Of a DNA stretch of 64,000 bases, positions 11,358-23,175 are shown one piece after another (position 1 is the first letter of the stretch; each line of letters starts with the position of its first letter). The notes beneath the pieces were generated by a model, which worked only from the letters and a program-made list of their open reading frames with translations, did not search any database and was not told the DNA's origin. The position numbers were made by a program, and so were the translations under genes. This DNA is from Luzula sylvatica (taxonomy: Eukaryota; Streptophyta; Magnoliopsida; Poales; Juncaceae): contig OX326958.1 in assembly GCA_946800325.1 (NCBI GenBank), forward strand, positions 15,156,992 through 15,220,991, in the 5' to 3' direction.

Positions 11358-12638
11358 TTTATCTTTGGGGAGTTCAAATAATGTATTTTGAGATCATTTG
11401 AATCGTATCTTTTACCACATAACATTTCACCAAAATTTACAAACACTAAGAAAGTTTATTTTTCCATTCAAAACAGTCTGTTTATGCTTTGGGGAATTCA
11501 AATAACGTATTTTGAGATCATTTGAATCGTATCTTTTACTACATAACATTTCACCAAAATTTACAAACACTAAGAAAGTTTGTTTTTCGATTCAAAACAA
11601 TCTGTTTCTGCTATGGGGAGTTCAAATAATGTATTTTGAGATCATTTGAATCGTATCTTTTACCACATAACATTTCACCAAAATTTACAAACACTAAGAA
11701 AGTTTGTTTTTCGATTCAAGACAATCTGTTTATGCTATGGGGAGTTCAAATAACGTATTTTGAGATCATTTGAATCGTATCTTTTACCACATAACATTTC
11801 ACCACAATTTAAAAACACGGAGACAGTTTGTTTTTCGATTCAAAACAATTTGTTTATGCTTTGGGGAGTTCAAATAACATATTTTTAGATCATTTGAATC
11901 GTATCTTTTACCACATAACATTTCACCAAAATTTGCAAACACTAAGAAAGTTTGTTTTTCGATTCAAAACAATTTGTTTATGCTTTGGGGAGTTCAAATA
12001 ACGTATTTTGAGATCATTTGAATCGTATCTTTTACTACATAACATTTCACCAAAATTTACAAACAATAAGAAAGTTTGTTTTTCGATTCAAAACAATCTG
12101 TTTATCTTTGGGGAGTTCAAATAATGTATTTTGAGATCATTTGAATCGTATCTTTTACCACATAACATTTCACCAAAATTTACAAACACTAAGAAAGTTT
12201 ATTTTTCGATTCAAAACAGTCTGTTTATGCTTTGGGGAATTCCAATAACGTATTTTGAGATCATTTGAATCGTATCTTTTACTACATAACATTTCACCAA
12301 AATTTACAAACACTAAGAAAGTTTGTTTTTCGATTCAAAACAATCTGTTTCTGCTATGGGGAGTTCAAATAATGTATTTTGAGATCATTTGAATCGTATC
12401 TTTTACCACATAACATTTCACCAAAATTTACAAACACTAAGAAAGTTTGTTTTTCGATTCAAAACAATCTGTTTATGCTTTGGGGAGTTCAAATAACGTA
12501 TTTTGAGATCATTTGAATCGTATCTTTTACCACATAACATTTCACCAAAATTTACAAACACTAAGACAGTTTGTTTTTCGATTCAAAACAATTTGTTTAT
12601 GCTTTGGGGAGTTCAAATAACGTATTTTGAGATCATTT

Positions 12639-13134
12639 GAATCGTATCTTTTACCACATAACATTTCACCAAAATTTACAAACACTAAGAAAGTTTGTTT
12701 TTCGATTCAAAACAATATGTTTATGCTTTGGGGAGTTCAAATAACGTATTTTTAGATCGTTTGAATCGTATCTTTTACAACATAACATTTCACCAAAATT
12801 TACAAACACTAAGAAAGTTTGTTTTTCGATTCAAAACAATATGTTTATGCTTTGGGGAGTTCAAATAATGTATTTTGAGATCATTTGAATCGTATCTTTT
12901 ACCACATAACATTTCACCAAAATTTACAAACACTAAGACAGTTTGTTTTTCGATTCAAAACAATATGTTTATGCTTTGGGGAGTTCAAATAACGTATTTT
13001 TAGATCGTTTGAATCGTATCTTTTACAACATAACATTTCACCAAAATTTACAAACACTAAGAAAGTTTGTTTTACGATTCAAAACAATATGTTTATGCTT
13101 TGGGGAGTTCAAATAACGTATTTTGAGATCATTT
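12639..13134 (+). repeat. Dimer duplication (two 248-bp units)
   Basis: Monomer pairs 12639-12886 and 12887-13134 share TTTTTAGATCGTTT (at 12753 and 13001) followed by TTTTACAACATAAC and CAATATG. TAGATCGTTT, with CG in place of CA, is found only here. Differences seen are AAGAAAG versus AAGACAG, AATG versus AACG, and TTTTTCG versus TTTACG. This is a small, recent tandem duplication. Confidence 0.85.
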
Positions 13135-13544
13135 GAATCGTATCTTTTACTACATAACATTTCACCAAAATTTACAAACAATAAGAAAGTTTGTTTTTCG
13201 ATTCAAAACAATCTGTTTATCTTTGGGGAGTTCAAATAATGTATTTTGAGATCATTTGAATCGTATCTTTTACCACATAACATTTCACCGAAATTTACAA
13301 ACACTAAGAAAGTTTATTTTTCGATTCAAAACAGTCTGTTTATGCTTTGGGGAATTCAAATAACGTATTTTGAGATCATTTGAATCATATCTTTTACTAC
13401 ATAACATTTCACCAAAATTTACAAACACTAAAAAAGTTTGTTTTTCGATTCAAAACAATCTGCTTCTGCTATGGGGAGTTCAAATAATGTATTTTGAGAT
13501 CATTTGAATCGTATCTTTTACCACATAACATTTCACCAAAATTT

Positions 13545-14010
13545 ACAAACACTAAGAAAGTTTGTTTTTCGATTCAAAACAATCTGTTTATGCTTTGGGG
13601 AGTTCAAATAACGTATTTTGAGATCATTTGAATCGTATCTTTTACTACATAACATTTCACCAAAATTTACAAACACTAAGAAAGTTTGTTTTTCGATTCA
13701 AAACAATTTGTTTATGCTTTGGGGAGTTCAAATAACGTATTTTGAGATCATTTGAATCGTAACTTTAACTACATAACATTTCACCAATATTTACAAACAC
13801 TAAGAAAGTTTGTTTTTCGATTCAAAACAATATGTTTATGCCTTGGGGAGTTCAAATAATTTATTTTGAGATCATTTGAATCGTATCTTTTACCACATAA
13901 CATTTCACCAAAATTTACAAACACAAAGAAAGTATGTTTTTCGATTCAAAACAATCTGTTTATGCCATGGGGAGTTCAAATAACGTATTTTGAGATCATT
14001 TGAATCGTAT
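13545..14010 (+). repeat. 466-bp tract identical to 15405-15870
   Basis: I find no difference between 13545-14010 and 15405-15870, an offset of 1860 bp (15 monomers). The tract includes rare markers in both places: GTAACTTTAACTAC, CACCAATATTT, ATGCCTTGGGG, AATAATTTATTTTG, ACACAAAGAAAGTATG and GCCATGGGG (NcoI site). The left edge is defined by ATTTACAAAC versus ATTAACAAAC and the right edge by GTATG versus GTATC. Beyond 14011 the two regions diverge progressively. Confidence 0.85.
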
Positions 14011-17000
14011 GTTTTACCACATAACATTTCACCACAATTTACAAACACTGAGACAGTTTGTTTTTCGATTCAAAACAATTTGTTTATGCTTTGGGGAGTT
14101 CAAATAACGTATTTCTAGATCATTTGAATCGTATCTTTTACCACATAACATTTCACCAAAATTTACAAACACTAAGAAAGTTTGTTTTTCGATTCAAAAC
14201 AATCTGTTTATGCTTTGGTGAGTTCAAATAACGTATTTTGAGATCATTTGAATCGTATCTTTTACCACATAACATTTCACCAAAATTTACAAACACTAAG
14301 AAAGTTTGGTTTTCGATTCAAAACAATCTGTTTATGCTTTGGGGAGTTGAAATAACGTATTTTGAGATCATTTGAATCGTATCTTTTACCACATAACATT
14401 TCACCAAAATTTACAAACACTAAGACAGTTTGTTTTTCGATTCAAAACAATTTGTTTATGTTTTCGGGAGTTCAAATAACGTATTTTTAGATCATTTGAA
14501 TCGTAACTTTTACCACATAACATTTCACCAAAATTTACAAACACTAAGAAAGTTTGTTTTTCGATTCAAAACAATTTGTTTATGCTTTGGGGAGTTCAAA
14601 TAATGTAGTTTGAGAACTTTTGAATCGTATCTTTTTCTACATAACATTTCATCAAAATTTACAAACACTAAGAAAGTTTGTTTTTCGATTCAAAACAATT
14701 TGTTTATGCTTTGGGGAGTTCAAATAACGTATTTTGAGATCATTTGAATCGTATCATTTACCACATAACATTTCACCAAAATTTACAAACACTAAGACAG
14801 TTTGTTTTTCGATTCAAAACAATCTGTTTATGCTTTGGGGAGTTCAAATAACGTATTTTGAGATCATTTGAATCGTATCTTTTACCACATAACATTTCAC
14901 CAAAATTTACAAACACTAAGAAAGTTTGTTTTTCGATTCAAAACAATTTGTTTATGCTTTGGAGAGTTCAAATAACGTATTTTGAGATCATTTGAATCGT
15001 ATCTTTTACCACATAACATTTCACCAAAATTTACAAACACTAAGACAGTTTGTTTTTCGATTCAAAACAATATGTTTATGCTTTAGGGAGTTCAAATAAC
15101 GTATTTTTAGATCATTTGAATCGTAACTTATACCACATAACATTTCACCAAAATTTACAAACACTAAGAAAGTTTGTTTTTCGATTCAAAACAATTTGTT
15201 TATGCTTTGGAGAGTTCAAATAACGTATTTTGAGATCATTTGAATCGTATCTTTTACTACATAACATTTCACCAAAATTTACAAACACTAAGAAAGTTTG
15301 TTTTTCGATTCAAAACAATATGTTTATGCTTTAGGGAGTTCCAATAACGTATTTTTACATCATTTGAATCGTATCTTTTACCACATAACATTTCACCGAA
15401 ATTAACAAACACTAAGAAAGTTTGTTTTTCGATTCAAAACAATCTGTTTATGCTTTGGGGAGTTCAAATAACGTATTTTGAGATCATTTGAATCGTATCT
15501 TTTACTACATAACATTTCACCAAAATTTACAAACACTAAGAAAGTTTGTTTTTCGATTCAAAACAATTTGTTTATGCTTTGGGGAGTTCAAATAACGTAT
15601 TTTGAGATCATTTGAATCGTAACTTTAACTACATAACATTTCACCAATATTTACAAACACTAAGAAAGTTTGTTTTTCGATTCAAAACAATATGTTTATG
15701 CCTTGGGGAGTTCAAATAATTTATTTTGAGATCATTTGAATCGTATCTTTTACCACATAACATTTCACCAAAATTTACAAACACAAAGAAAGTATGTTTT
15801 TCGATTCAAAACAATCTGTTTATGCCATGGGGAGTTCAAATAACGTATTTTGAGATCATTTGAATCGTATCTTTTACCACATAACATTTCACCACAATTT
15901 ACAAACACTGAGACAGTTTGTTTTTCGATTCAAAACAATTTGTTTATGCTTTGGGGAGTTCAAATAACGTATTTTTAGATCATTTGAATCGTATCTTTTA
16001 CCACATAACATTTCACCAAAATTTGCATACACTAAGAAAGTTTGTTTTTCGATTCAAAACAATTTGTTTATGCTTTGGGGAGTTCAAAAAACGTATTTTG
16101 AGATCATTTGAATCGTATCTTTTACTACATAACATTTCACCAAAATTTACAAACAATAAGAAAGTTTGTTTTTCGATTCAAAACAATCTGTTTATGCTTT
16201 GGGGAGTTCAAATAATGTATTTTGAGATCATTTGAATCGTATCTTTTACCACATAACATTTCACCAAAATTTACAAACACTAAAAAGTTTATTTTTCGAT
16301 TCAAAACAGTCTGTTTATGCTTTGGGGAGTTCAAATAACGTATTTTGAGATCATTTGAATCGTATCTTTTACTACATAACATTTCACCAAAATTTACAAA
16401 CACTAAGAAAGTTTGTTTTTCGATTCAAAACAATCTGTTTCTGCTATGGGGAATTCAAATAATGTATTTTGAGATCATTTGAATCGTATCTTTTACCACA
16501 TAACATTTCACCAAAATTTACAAACACTAAGAAAGTTTGTTTTTCGATTCAAAACAATCTGTTTATGCTTTGGGGAGTTCAAATAACGTATTTTGAGATC
16601 ATTTGAATAGTATCTTTTACAACAGAACATTTCACCAAAATTTACAAACACTAAGAAAGTTTGATTTTCGATTCAAAACAATCTGTTTATGCTTTGGGGA
16701 GTTCAAATAACGTATTTTGAGATCATTTGAATCGTATCTTTTACCACATAACATTTCACCAAAATTTACAAACACTAGGAAAGTTTATTTTTCGATTCAA
16801 AACAATCTGTTTATGCTTTGGGGAGTTCAAATAACGTATTTTGAGATCATTTGAATTGTATCTTTTACTACATAACATTTCACCAATATTTACAAACACT
16901 AAGAATGTTTGTTTTTCGATTCAAAACAATATGTTTATGCCTTGGGGAGTTCAAATAATGTATTTTGAGATCATTTGAATCGTATCTTTTACCACATAAC

Positions 17001-17595
17001 ATTTCACCAAAATTTACAAACAGTAAGAAAGTATGTTTTTCGATTCAAAACAATCTCTTTATGCCATGGGGAGTTCAAAGAACGTATTTTGAGATCATTT
17101 GAATCGTATGTTTTACCACATAACATTTAACCACAATTTACAAACACTGAGACAGTTTGTTTTTCGATTCAAAACAATTTGTTTATGCTTTGGGGAGTTC
17201 AAATAACGTATTTCTAGATCATTTGAATCGTATCTTTTAGCACATAACATTTCACCAAAATTTACAAACACTAAGAAAGTTTGTTTTTCGATTCAAAACA
17301 ATCTTTTATGCTTTGGTGAGTTCAAATAACGTATTTTGAGATCATTTGAATCGTATCTTTTACCACATAACATTTCACCAAAATTTACAAACACTAACAA
17401 AGTTTGGTTTTCGATTCAAAACAATCTGTTTATGCTTTGGGGAGTTGAAATAACGTATTTTGAGATCATTTGAATCGTATCTTTTACCACATAACATTTC
17501 ACCAAAATTTACAAACTCTAAGACAGTTTGTTTTTCGATTCAAAACAATTTGTTTATGCTTTAGGGAGTTCAAATAACGTATTTTGAGATCATTT
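14002..17595 (+). repeat. Tandem 29-monomer higher-order unit, copy 1
   Basis: The first of two abutting large units. It starts with the GTATGTTTTACC monomer at 14002 and ends just before the same monomer at 17596 (3594 bp: 29 monomers less two single-base deletions, at about 16281 in CTAAAAAGTTT and about 17303 in CAATCTTTTATG). Ordered markers include TTTCTAGATC, TTTGGTGAG, TTTGGTTTTCG, TATGTTTTCGGG, GAACTTTTGAATCG, TTTTTCTACATAACATTTCATC, TTTGGAGAG, TTAGGGAGTTCC, AATTTGCATACAC, AGTTCAAAAAACG, GAATAGTATC with ACAGAAC, and CACTAGG. It contains one monomer that copy 2 lacks (14746-14869) and one patch from elsewhere (15405-15870). Confidence 0.88.
14746..14869 (+). repeat. Single monomer present in copy 1 only
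   Basis: This monomer, with GTATCATTTACC, AAGACAG and CAATCTG, sits between the TTTTTCTACATAACATTTCATC monomer and the TTTGGAGAG monomer. The equivalent point in copy 2 (about 18340) joins those two directly, which changes the offset between copies from 3594 to 3470 bp. It is a clean one-monomer insertion or deletion, as expected from unequal exchange in register. Confidence 0.8.
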
Positions 17596-20500
17596 GAATC
17601 GTATGTTTTACCACATAACATTTCACCACAATTTACAAACACTGAGACAGTTTGTTTTTCGATTCAAAACAATTTGTTTATGCTTTGGGGAGTTCAAATA
17701 ACGTATTTCTAGATCATTTGAATCGTATCTTTTACCACATAACATTTCACCAAAATTTACAAACACTAAGAAAGTTTGTTTTTCGATTCAAAACAATCTG
17801 TTTATGCTTTGGTGAGTTCAAATAACGTATTTTGAGATCATTTGAATCGTATCTTTTACCACATAACATTTCACCAAAATTTACAAACACTAAGAAAGTT
17901 TGGTTTTCGATTCAAAACAATCTGTTTATGCTTTGGGGAGTTGAAATAACGTATTTTGAGATCATTTGAATCGTATCTTTTACCACATAACATTTCACCA
18001 AAATTTACAAACACTAAGACAGTTTGTTTTTCGATTCAAAACAATTTGTTTATGTTTTCGGGAGTTCAAATAACGTATTTTTAGATCATTTGAATCGTAA
18101 CTTTTACCACATAACATTTCACCAAAATTTACAAACACTAAGAAAGTTTGTTTTTCGATTCAAAACAATTTGTTTATGCTTTGGGGAGTTCAAATAATGT
18201 ATTTTGAGAACTTTTGAATGGTATCTTTTTCTACATAACATTTCATCAAAATTTACAAACACTAAGAAAGTTTGTTTTTCGATTCAAAACAATTTGTTTA
18301 TGCTTTGGGGAGTTCAAATAACGTATTTTGAGATCATTTGAATCGTATCTTTTACCACATAACATTTCACCAAAATTTACAAACACTAAGAAAGTTTGTT
18401 TTTCGATTCAAAACAATTTGTTTATGCTTTGGAGAGTTCAAATAACGTATTTTGAGATCATTTGAATCGTATCTTTTACCACATAACATTTCACCAAAAT
18501 TTACAAACACTAAGACAGTTTGTTTTTCGATTCAAAACAATTTGTTTATGCTTTAGGGAGTTCAAATAACGTATTTTTAGATCATTTGAATCGTAACTTT
18601 TACCACATAACATTTCACCAAAATTTACAAACACTAAGAAAGTTTGTTTTTCGATTCAAAATAATTTGTTTATGCTTTGGAGAGTTCAAATAACGTATTT
18701 TGAGATCATTTGAATCGTATCTTTTACTACATAACATTTCACCAAAATTTACAAACACTAAGAAAGTTTGTTTTTCGATTCAAAACAATATGTTTATGCT
18801 TTAGGGAGTTCCAATAACGTATTTTTACATCATTTGAATCGTATCTTTTACCACATAACATTTCACCGAAATTTACAAACACTAAGAAAGTTTGTTTTTC
18901 GATTCAAAACAATCTGTTTATGCTTTGGGGAGTTCAAATAACGTATTTTGAGATCATTTGAATCGTATCTTTTACTACATAACATTTCACCAAAATTTAC
19001 AAACACTAAGAAAGTTTGTTTTTCGATTCAAAACAATTTGTTTATGCTTTGGGGAGTTCAAATAACGTATTTTGAGATCATTTGAATCGTATCTTTTACT
19101 ACATAACATTTCACCAAAATTTACAAACACTAAGAAAGTTAGTTTTTCGATTCAAAACAATATGTTTATGCTTAGGGGAGTTCAAATAATGTATTTTGAG
19201 ATCTTTTGAATCGTATCTTTTACCACATAACATTTCACGAAAATTTACAAACACTAAGAAAGTTTGTTTTTCGATTCAAAACAATCTGTTTATGCTATGG
19301 GGAGTTCAAATAACGTATTTTGAGATCATTTGAATCGTATCTTTTACCACATAACATTTCACCACAATTTACAAACACTGAGACAGTTTGTTTTTCGATT
19401 CAAAACAATTTGTTTATGCTTTGGGGAGTTCAAATAACGTATTTTTAGATCATTTGAATCGTATCTTTTACCACATAACATTTCACCAAAATTTGCATAC
19501 ACTAAGAAAGTTTGTTTTTCGATTCAAAACAATTTGTTTATGCTTTGGGGAGTTCAAAAAACGTATTTTGAGATCATTTGAATCGTATCTTTTACTACAT
19601 AACATTTCACCAAAATTTACAAACAATAAGAAAGTTTGTTTTTCGATTCAAAACAATCTGTTTATGCTTTGGGGAGTTCAAATAATGTATTTTGAGATCA
19701 TTTGAATCGTATCTTTTACCACATAACATTTCACCAAAATTTACAAACACTAAGAAAGTTTATTTTTCGATTCAAAACAGTCTGTTTATGCTTTGGGGAG
19801 TTCAAATAACGTATTTTGAGATCATTTGAATCGTATCTTTTACTACATAACATTTCACCAAAATTTACAAACACTAAGAAAGTTTGTTTTTCGATTCAAA
19901 ACAATCTGTTTCTGCTATGGGGAGTTCAAATAATGTATTTTGAGATCATTTGAATCGTATCTTTTACCACATAACATTTCACCAAAATTTACAAACACTA
20001 AGAAAGTTTGTTTTTCGATTCAAAACAATCTGTTTATGCTTTGGGGAGTTCAAATAACGTATTTTGAGATCATTTGAATAGTATCTTTTACAACAGAACA
20101 TTTCACCAAAATTTACAAACACTAAGAAAGTTTGATTTTCGATTCAAAACAATCTGTTTATGCTTTGGGGAGTTCAAATAACGTATTTTGAGATCATTTG
20201 AATCGTATCTTTTACCACATAACATTTCACCAAAATTTACAAACACTAGGAAAGTTTATTTTTCGATTCAAAACAATCTGTTTATGCTTTGGGGAGTTCA
20301 AATAACGTATTTTGAGATCATTTGAATTGTATCTTTTACTACATAACATTTCACCAATATTTACAAACACTAAGAAAGTTTGTTTTTCGATTCAAAACAA
20401 TATGTTTATGCCTTGGGGAGTTCAAATAATGTATTTTGAGATCATTTGAATCGTATCTTTTACCACATAACATTTCACCAAAATTTACAAACACTAAGAA

Positions 20501-21066
20501 AGTATGTTTTTCGATTCAAAACAATCTTTTTATGCCATGGGGAGTTCAAAGAACGTATGTTGAGATCATTTGAATCGTATGTTTTACCACATAACATTTC
20601 ACCACAATTTACAAACACTGAGACAGTTTGTTTTTCGATTCAAAACAATTTGTTTATGCTTTGGGGAGTTCAAATAACGTATTTCTAGATCATTTGAATC
20701 GTATCTTTTAGCACATAACATTTCACCAAAATTTACAAACACTAAGAAAGTTTGTTTTTCGATTCAAAACAATCTTTTATGCTTTGGTGAGTTCAAATAA
20801 CGTATTTTGAGATCATTTGAATCGTATCTTTTACCACATAACATTTCACCAAAATTTACAAACACTAACAAAGTTTGGTTTTCGATTCAAAACAATCTGT
20901 TTATGCTTTGGGGAGTTGAAATAACGTATTTTGAGATCATTTGAATCGTATCTTTTACCACATAACATTTCACCAAAATTTACAAACTCTAAGACAGTTT
21001 GTTTTTCGATTCAAAACAATTTGTTTATGCTTTAGGGAGTTCAAATAACGTATTTTTAGATCATTT
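17596..21066 (+). repeat. Tandem 28-monomer higher-order unit, copy 2
   Basis: Directly follows copy 1 and repeats its marker order at an offset of 3594 bp at the left and 3470-3471 bp after the point where one monomer is absent. Rare markers at 15918 and 19388, AATTTGCATACAC (16023 and 19493), GAATAGTATC with ACAGAAC (16606 and 20076), CACTAGG and CAATCTTTTATG (17301 and 20772) all match. At 19079-19326 it has CACGAAAATTT, GTTAGTTTTTCG and GCTATGG where copy 1 has the transferred patch. It ends at about 21066, where TTTTTAGATC leads into GTAACTTTT instead of another GTATG monomer. Confidence 0.88.
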
Positions 21067-21686
21067 GAATCGTAACTTTTACCACATAACATTTCACCAA
21101 AATTTACAAACACTAAGAAAGTTTGTTTTTCGATTCAAAACAATTTGTTTATGCTTTGGGGAGTTCAAATAACGTATTTTGAGAACTTTTGAATCGTATC
21201 TTTTTCTCCATAACATTTCATCAAAATTTACAAACACTAAGAAAGTTTGTTTTTCGATTCAAAACAATCTGTTTATGCTTTGGGGAGTTCAAATAACGTA
21301 TTTTGAGATCATTTGAATCGTATCTTTTACCACATAACATTTCACCAAAATTTACAAACACTAAGAAAGTTTGTTTTTCGATTCAAAACAATTTGTTTAT
21401 GCTTTGGAGAGTTCAAATAACGTATTTTGAGATCATTTGAATCGTATATTTTACTACATAACATTTCACCAAAATTTACACACACTAAGAAAGTTTGTTT
21501 TTCGATTCAAAACAATATGTTTATGCTTTAGGGAGTTCCAATAACGTATTTGTACATCATTTGAATCATATCTTTTACCACATAACATTTCACCAAAATT
21601 AACAAACACTAAGAAATTTTGTTTATCGATTCAAAACAATCTGTTTATGCTTTGGGGAGTTCAAATAACGTATTTTGAGATCATTT
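21067..21686 (+). repeat. Transition zone: family 1 block resembling 2605-3100 and 6692-7188
   Basis: From 21439 the array repeats the family 1 dimer block: GTATATTTTACTAC with ACACACACTAAG, TTAGGGAGTTCC and TTTGTACATC, then GAATCATATC with ACCAAAATTAACAAAC, AAATTTTG and TTTATCGATTC. The equivalent blocks start at 2605 and 6692. Before it, 21067-21438 holds GTAACTTTT, GAGAACTTTTGAATCG with CTCCATAAC, and TTTGGAGAG monomers, as in the 14-kb block. Downstream of this point the markers change to family 2. Confidence 0.8.
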
Positions 21687-22554
21687 GAATCGTATCTTTT
21701 ACTACATAACATTTCACCAAAATTTACAAACACTAAGAAAGTTTGTTTTTCGATTCAAAACAATATGTTTATGCTTTAGGGAGTTCCAATAATGTATTTT
21801 TACATCATTTGAATCGTATCTTTTACCACATAACATTTCACCGAAATTAACAAACACTAAGAAAGTTTGTTTTTCGATTCAAAACAATCTGTTTATGCTT
21901 TGGGGAGTTCAAATAACGTATTTTGAGATCATTTGAATCGTATCTTTTACTACATAACATTTCACCAAAATTTACAAACACTAAGAAAGTTTGTTTTTCG
22001 ATTCAAAACAATCTGTTTATGCTTTGCGGAGTTGAAATAACGTATTTTGAGATCATTTGAATCGTACCTTTTAATACATAACATTTCACCAAAATTTACA
22101 AACACTAAGAAAGTTTGTTTTTCGATTCAAACCAATATGTTTATGCTTTGGGGAGTTCAAATAATGTATTTTGAGATCATTTGAATCGTATCTTTTACCA
22201 CATAACATTTCACCAAAATTTACAAACACTAAGAAAGTTTGTTTTCCGATTCAAAACAATATGTTTATGCTATGGGGAGTTCAAATAACGTATTTTGAGA
22301 TCATTTGAATCGTATCTTTTACCACATAACATTTCACCAAAATTTATAAACACTAAGACAGTTTGTTTTTCGATTCAAAACAATTTGTTTATGCTTTGGG
22401 GAGTTCAAATAACGTATTTTTAGATCATTTGAATCGTATCTTTTACCACATAACATTTCACCAAAATTTACAAACACTAAGAAAGTTTGTTTTTCGATTC
22501 AAAACAATTTGTTTATGCTTTGGGGAGTTCAAATAACGTATTTTGAGATCATTT
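21687..22554 (+). repeat. Seven-monomer block reused at 55505-56372 and 58358-59225
   Basis: These 868 bp carry TTAGGGAGTTCCAATAATG, CCGAAATTAAC, TTTGCGGAGTTG, GTACCTTTTAATAC, TTCAAACCAATATG and TTTTCCGATTC in order. The same order and spacing recur at 55505 and 58358, 33.8 and 36.7 kb away. Private differences: the distant copies have AAGAATG, GATATCATTT, CACAAAACATTT and CAATCTG where this copy has AAGAAAG, GAGATC, CACATAAC and CAATATG. The distant copies share these changes, so they duplicated after separating from this one. Confidence 0.88.
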
Positions 22555-22802
22555 GAATCGTATCTTTTACTACATAACATTTCACCAAAATTTACAAACA
22601 ATAAGAAAGTTTGTTTTTCGATTCAAAACAATCTGTTTATGCTTTGGGGAGTTCAAATAATGTATTTTGAGATCATTTGAATCGTATCTTTTACCACAGA
22701 ACATTTCACCAAAATTTACAAACACTAAGACAGTTTGTTTTTCGATTCAAAACAATTTGTTTATGCTTTGGGTAGTTCAAATAACGTATTTTTAGATCAT
22801 TT
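22555..22802 (+). repeat. Two monomers missing from the distant copies
   Basis: This pair (CAATAAG monomer, then the AAGACAG monomer with TTTGGGTAGTTC) is present here and at 34444-34691, but the copies at 56372/56373 and 59225/59226 join the flanking monomers directly. It is a 248-bp deletion in the ancestor of the 55-59 kb copies, or an insertion in the other two. Confidence 0.75.
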
Positions 22803-22926
22803 GAATCGTATCTTTTACTACATAACATTTCACCAAAATTTACAAACACTAAGAAAGTTTGTTTTTCGATTCAAAACAATTTGTTTATGCTTTGGGGAGT
22901 TCAAATAACATATTTTTACATCATTC

Positions 22927-23051
22927 GAATCGTATCTTTTACCACATAACATTTCACCAAAATTTACAAACACTAAGACAGTTTTGTTTTTCGATTCAAA
23001 ACAATCTGTTTATGCTTCGGGGAGTTGAAATAACGTATTTTAAGATCATTT
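22927..23051 (+). repeat. 125-bp monomer with an extra T (also 34816-34940, 56497-56621 and 59350-59474)
   Basis: Each reads GACAGTTTTGTTTTTCG, one T more than the usual GACAGTTTG, and each ends with GCTTCGGGGAGTTG. The shared insertion and matching flanks show descent from one monomer. It links the transition zone at 22-23 kb to the 34-kb block and the 54-59 kb tandem repeat. Confidence 0.88.
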
Positions 23052-23175
23052 GAATCGTATCTTTTACTACATAACATTTCACCAAAATTTACAAACACTA
23101 AGAAATTTTGTTTTTCGATTCAAAACAATCTGTTTATGCTTTGGGGAGTTCAAATAACGTATTTTGAGATCATTT

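Noticed and set aside
15918..16235. Identical 105-codon open frames at 15918 and 19388
   Set aside because: They run through three satellite monomers, and their identity reflects the tandem 29/28-monomer duplication. Loss of a TAA in the AGTTCAAAAAACG monomer simply leaves the frame open longer.
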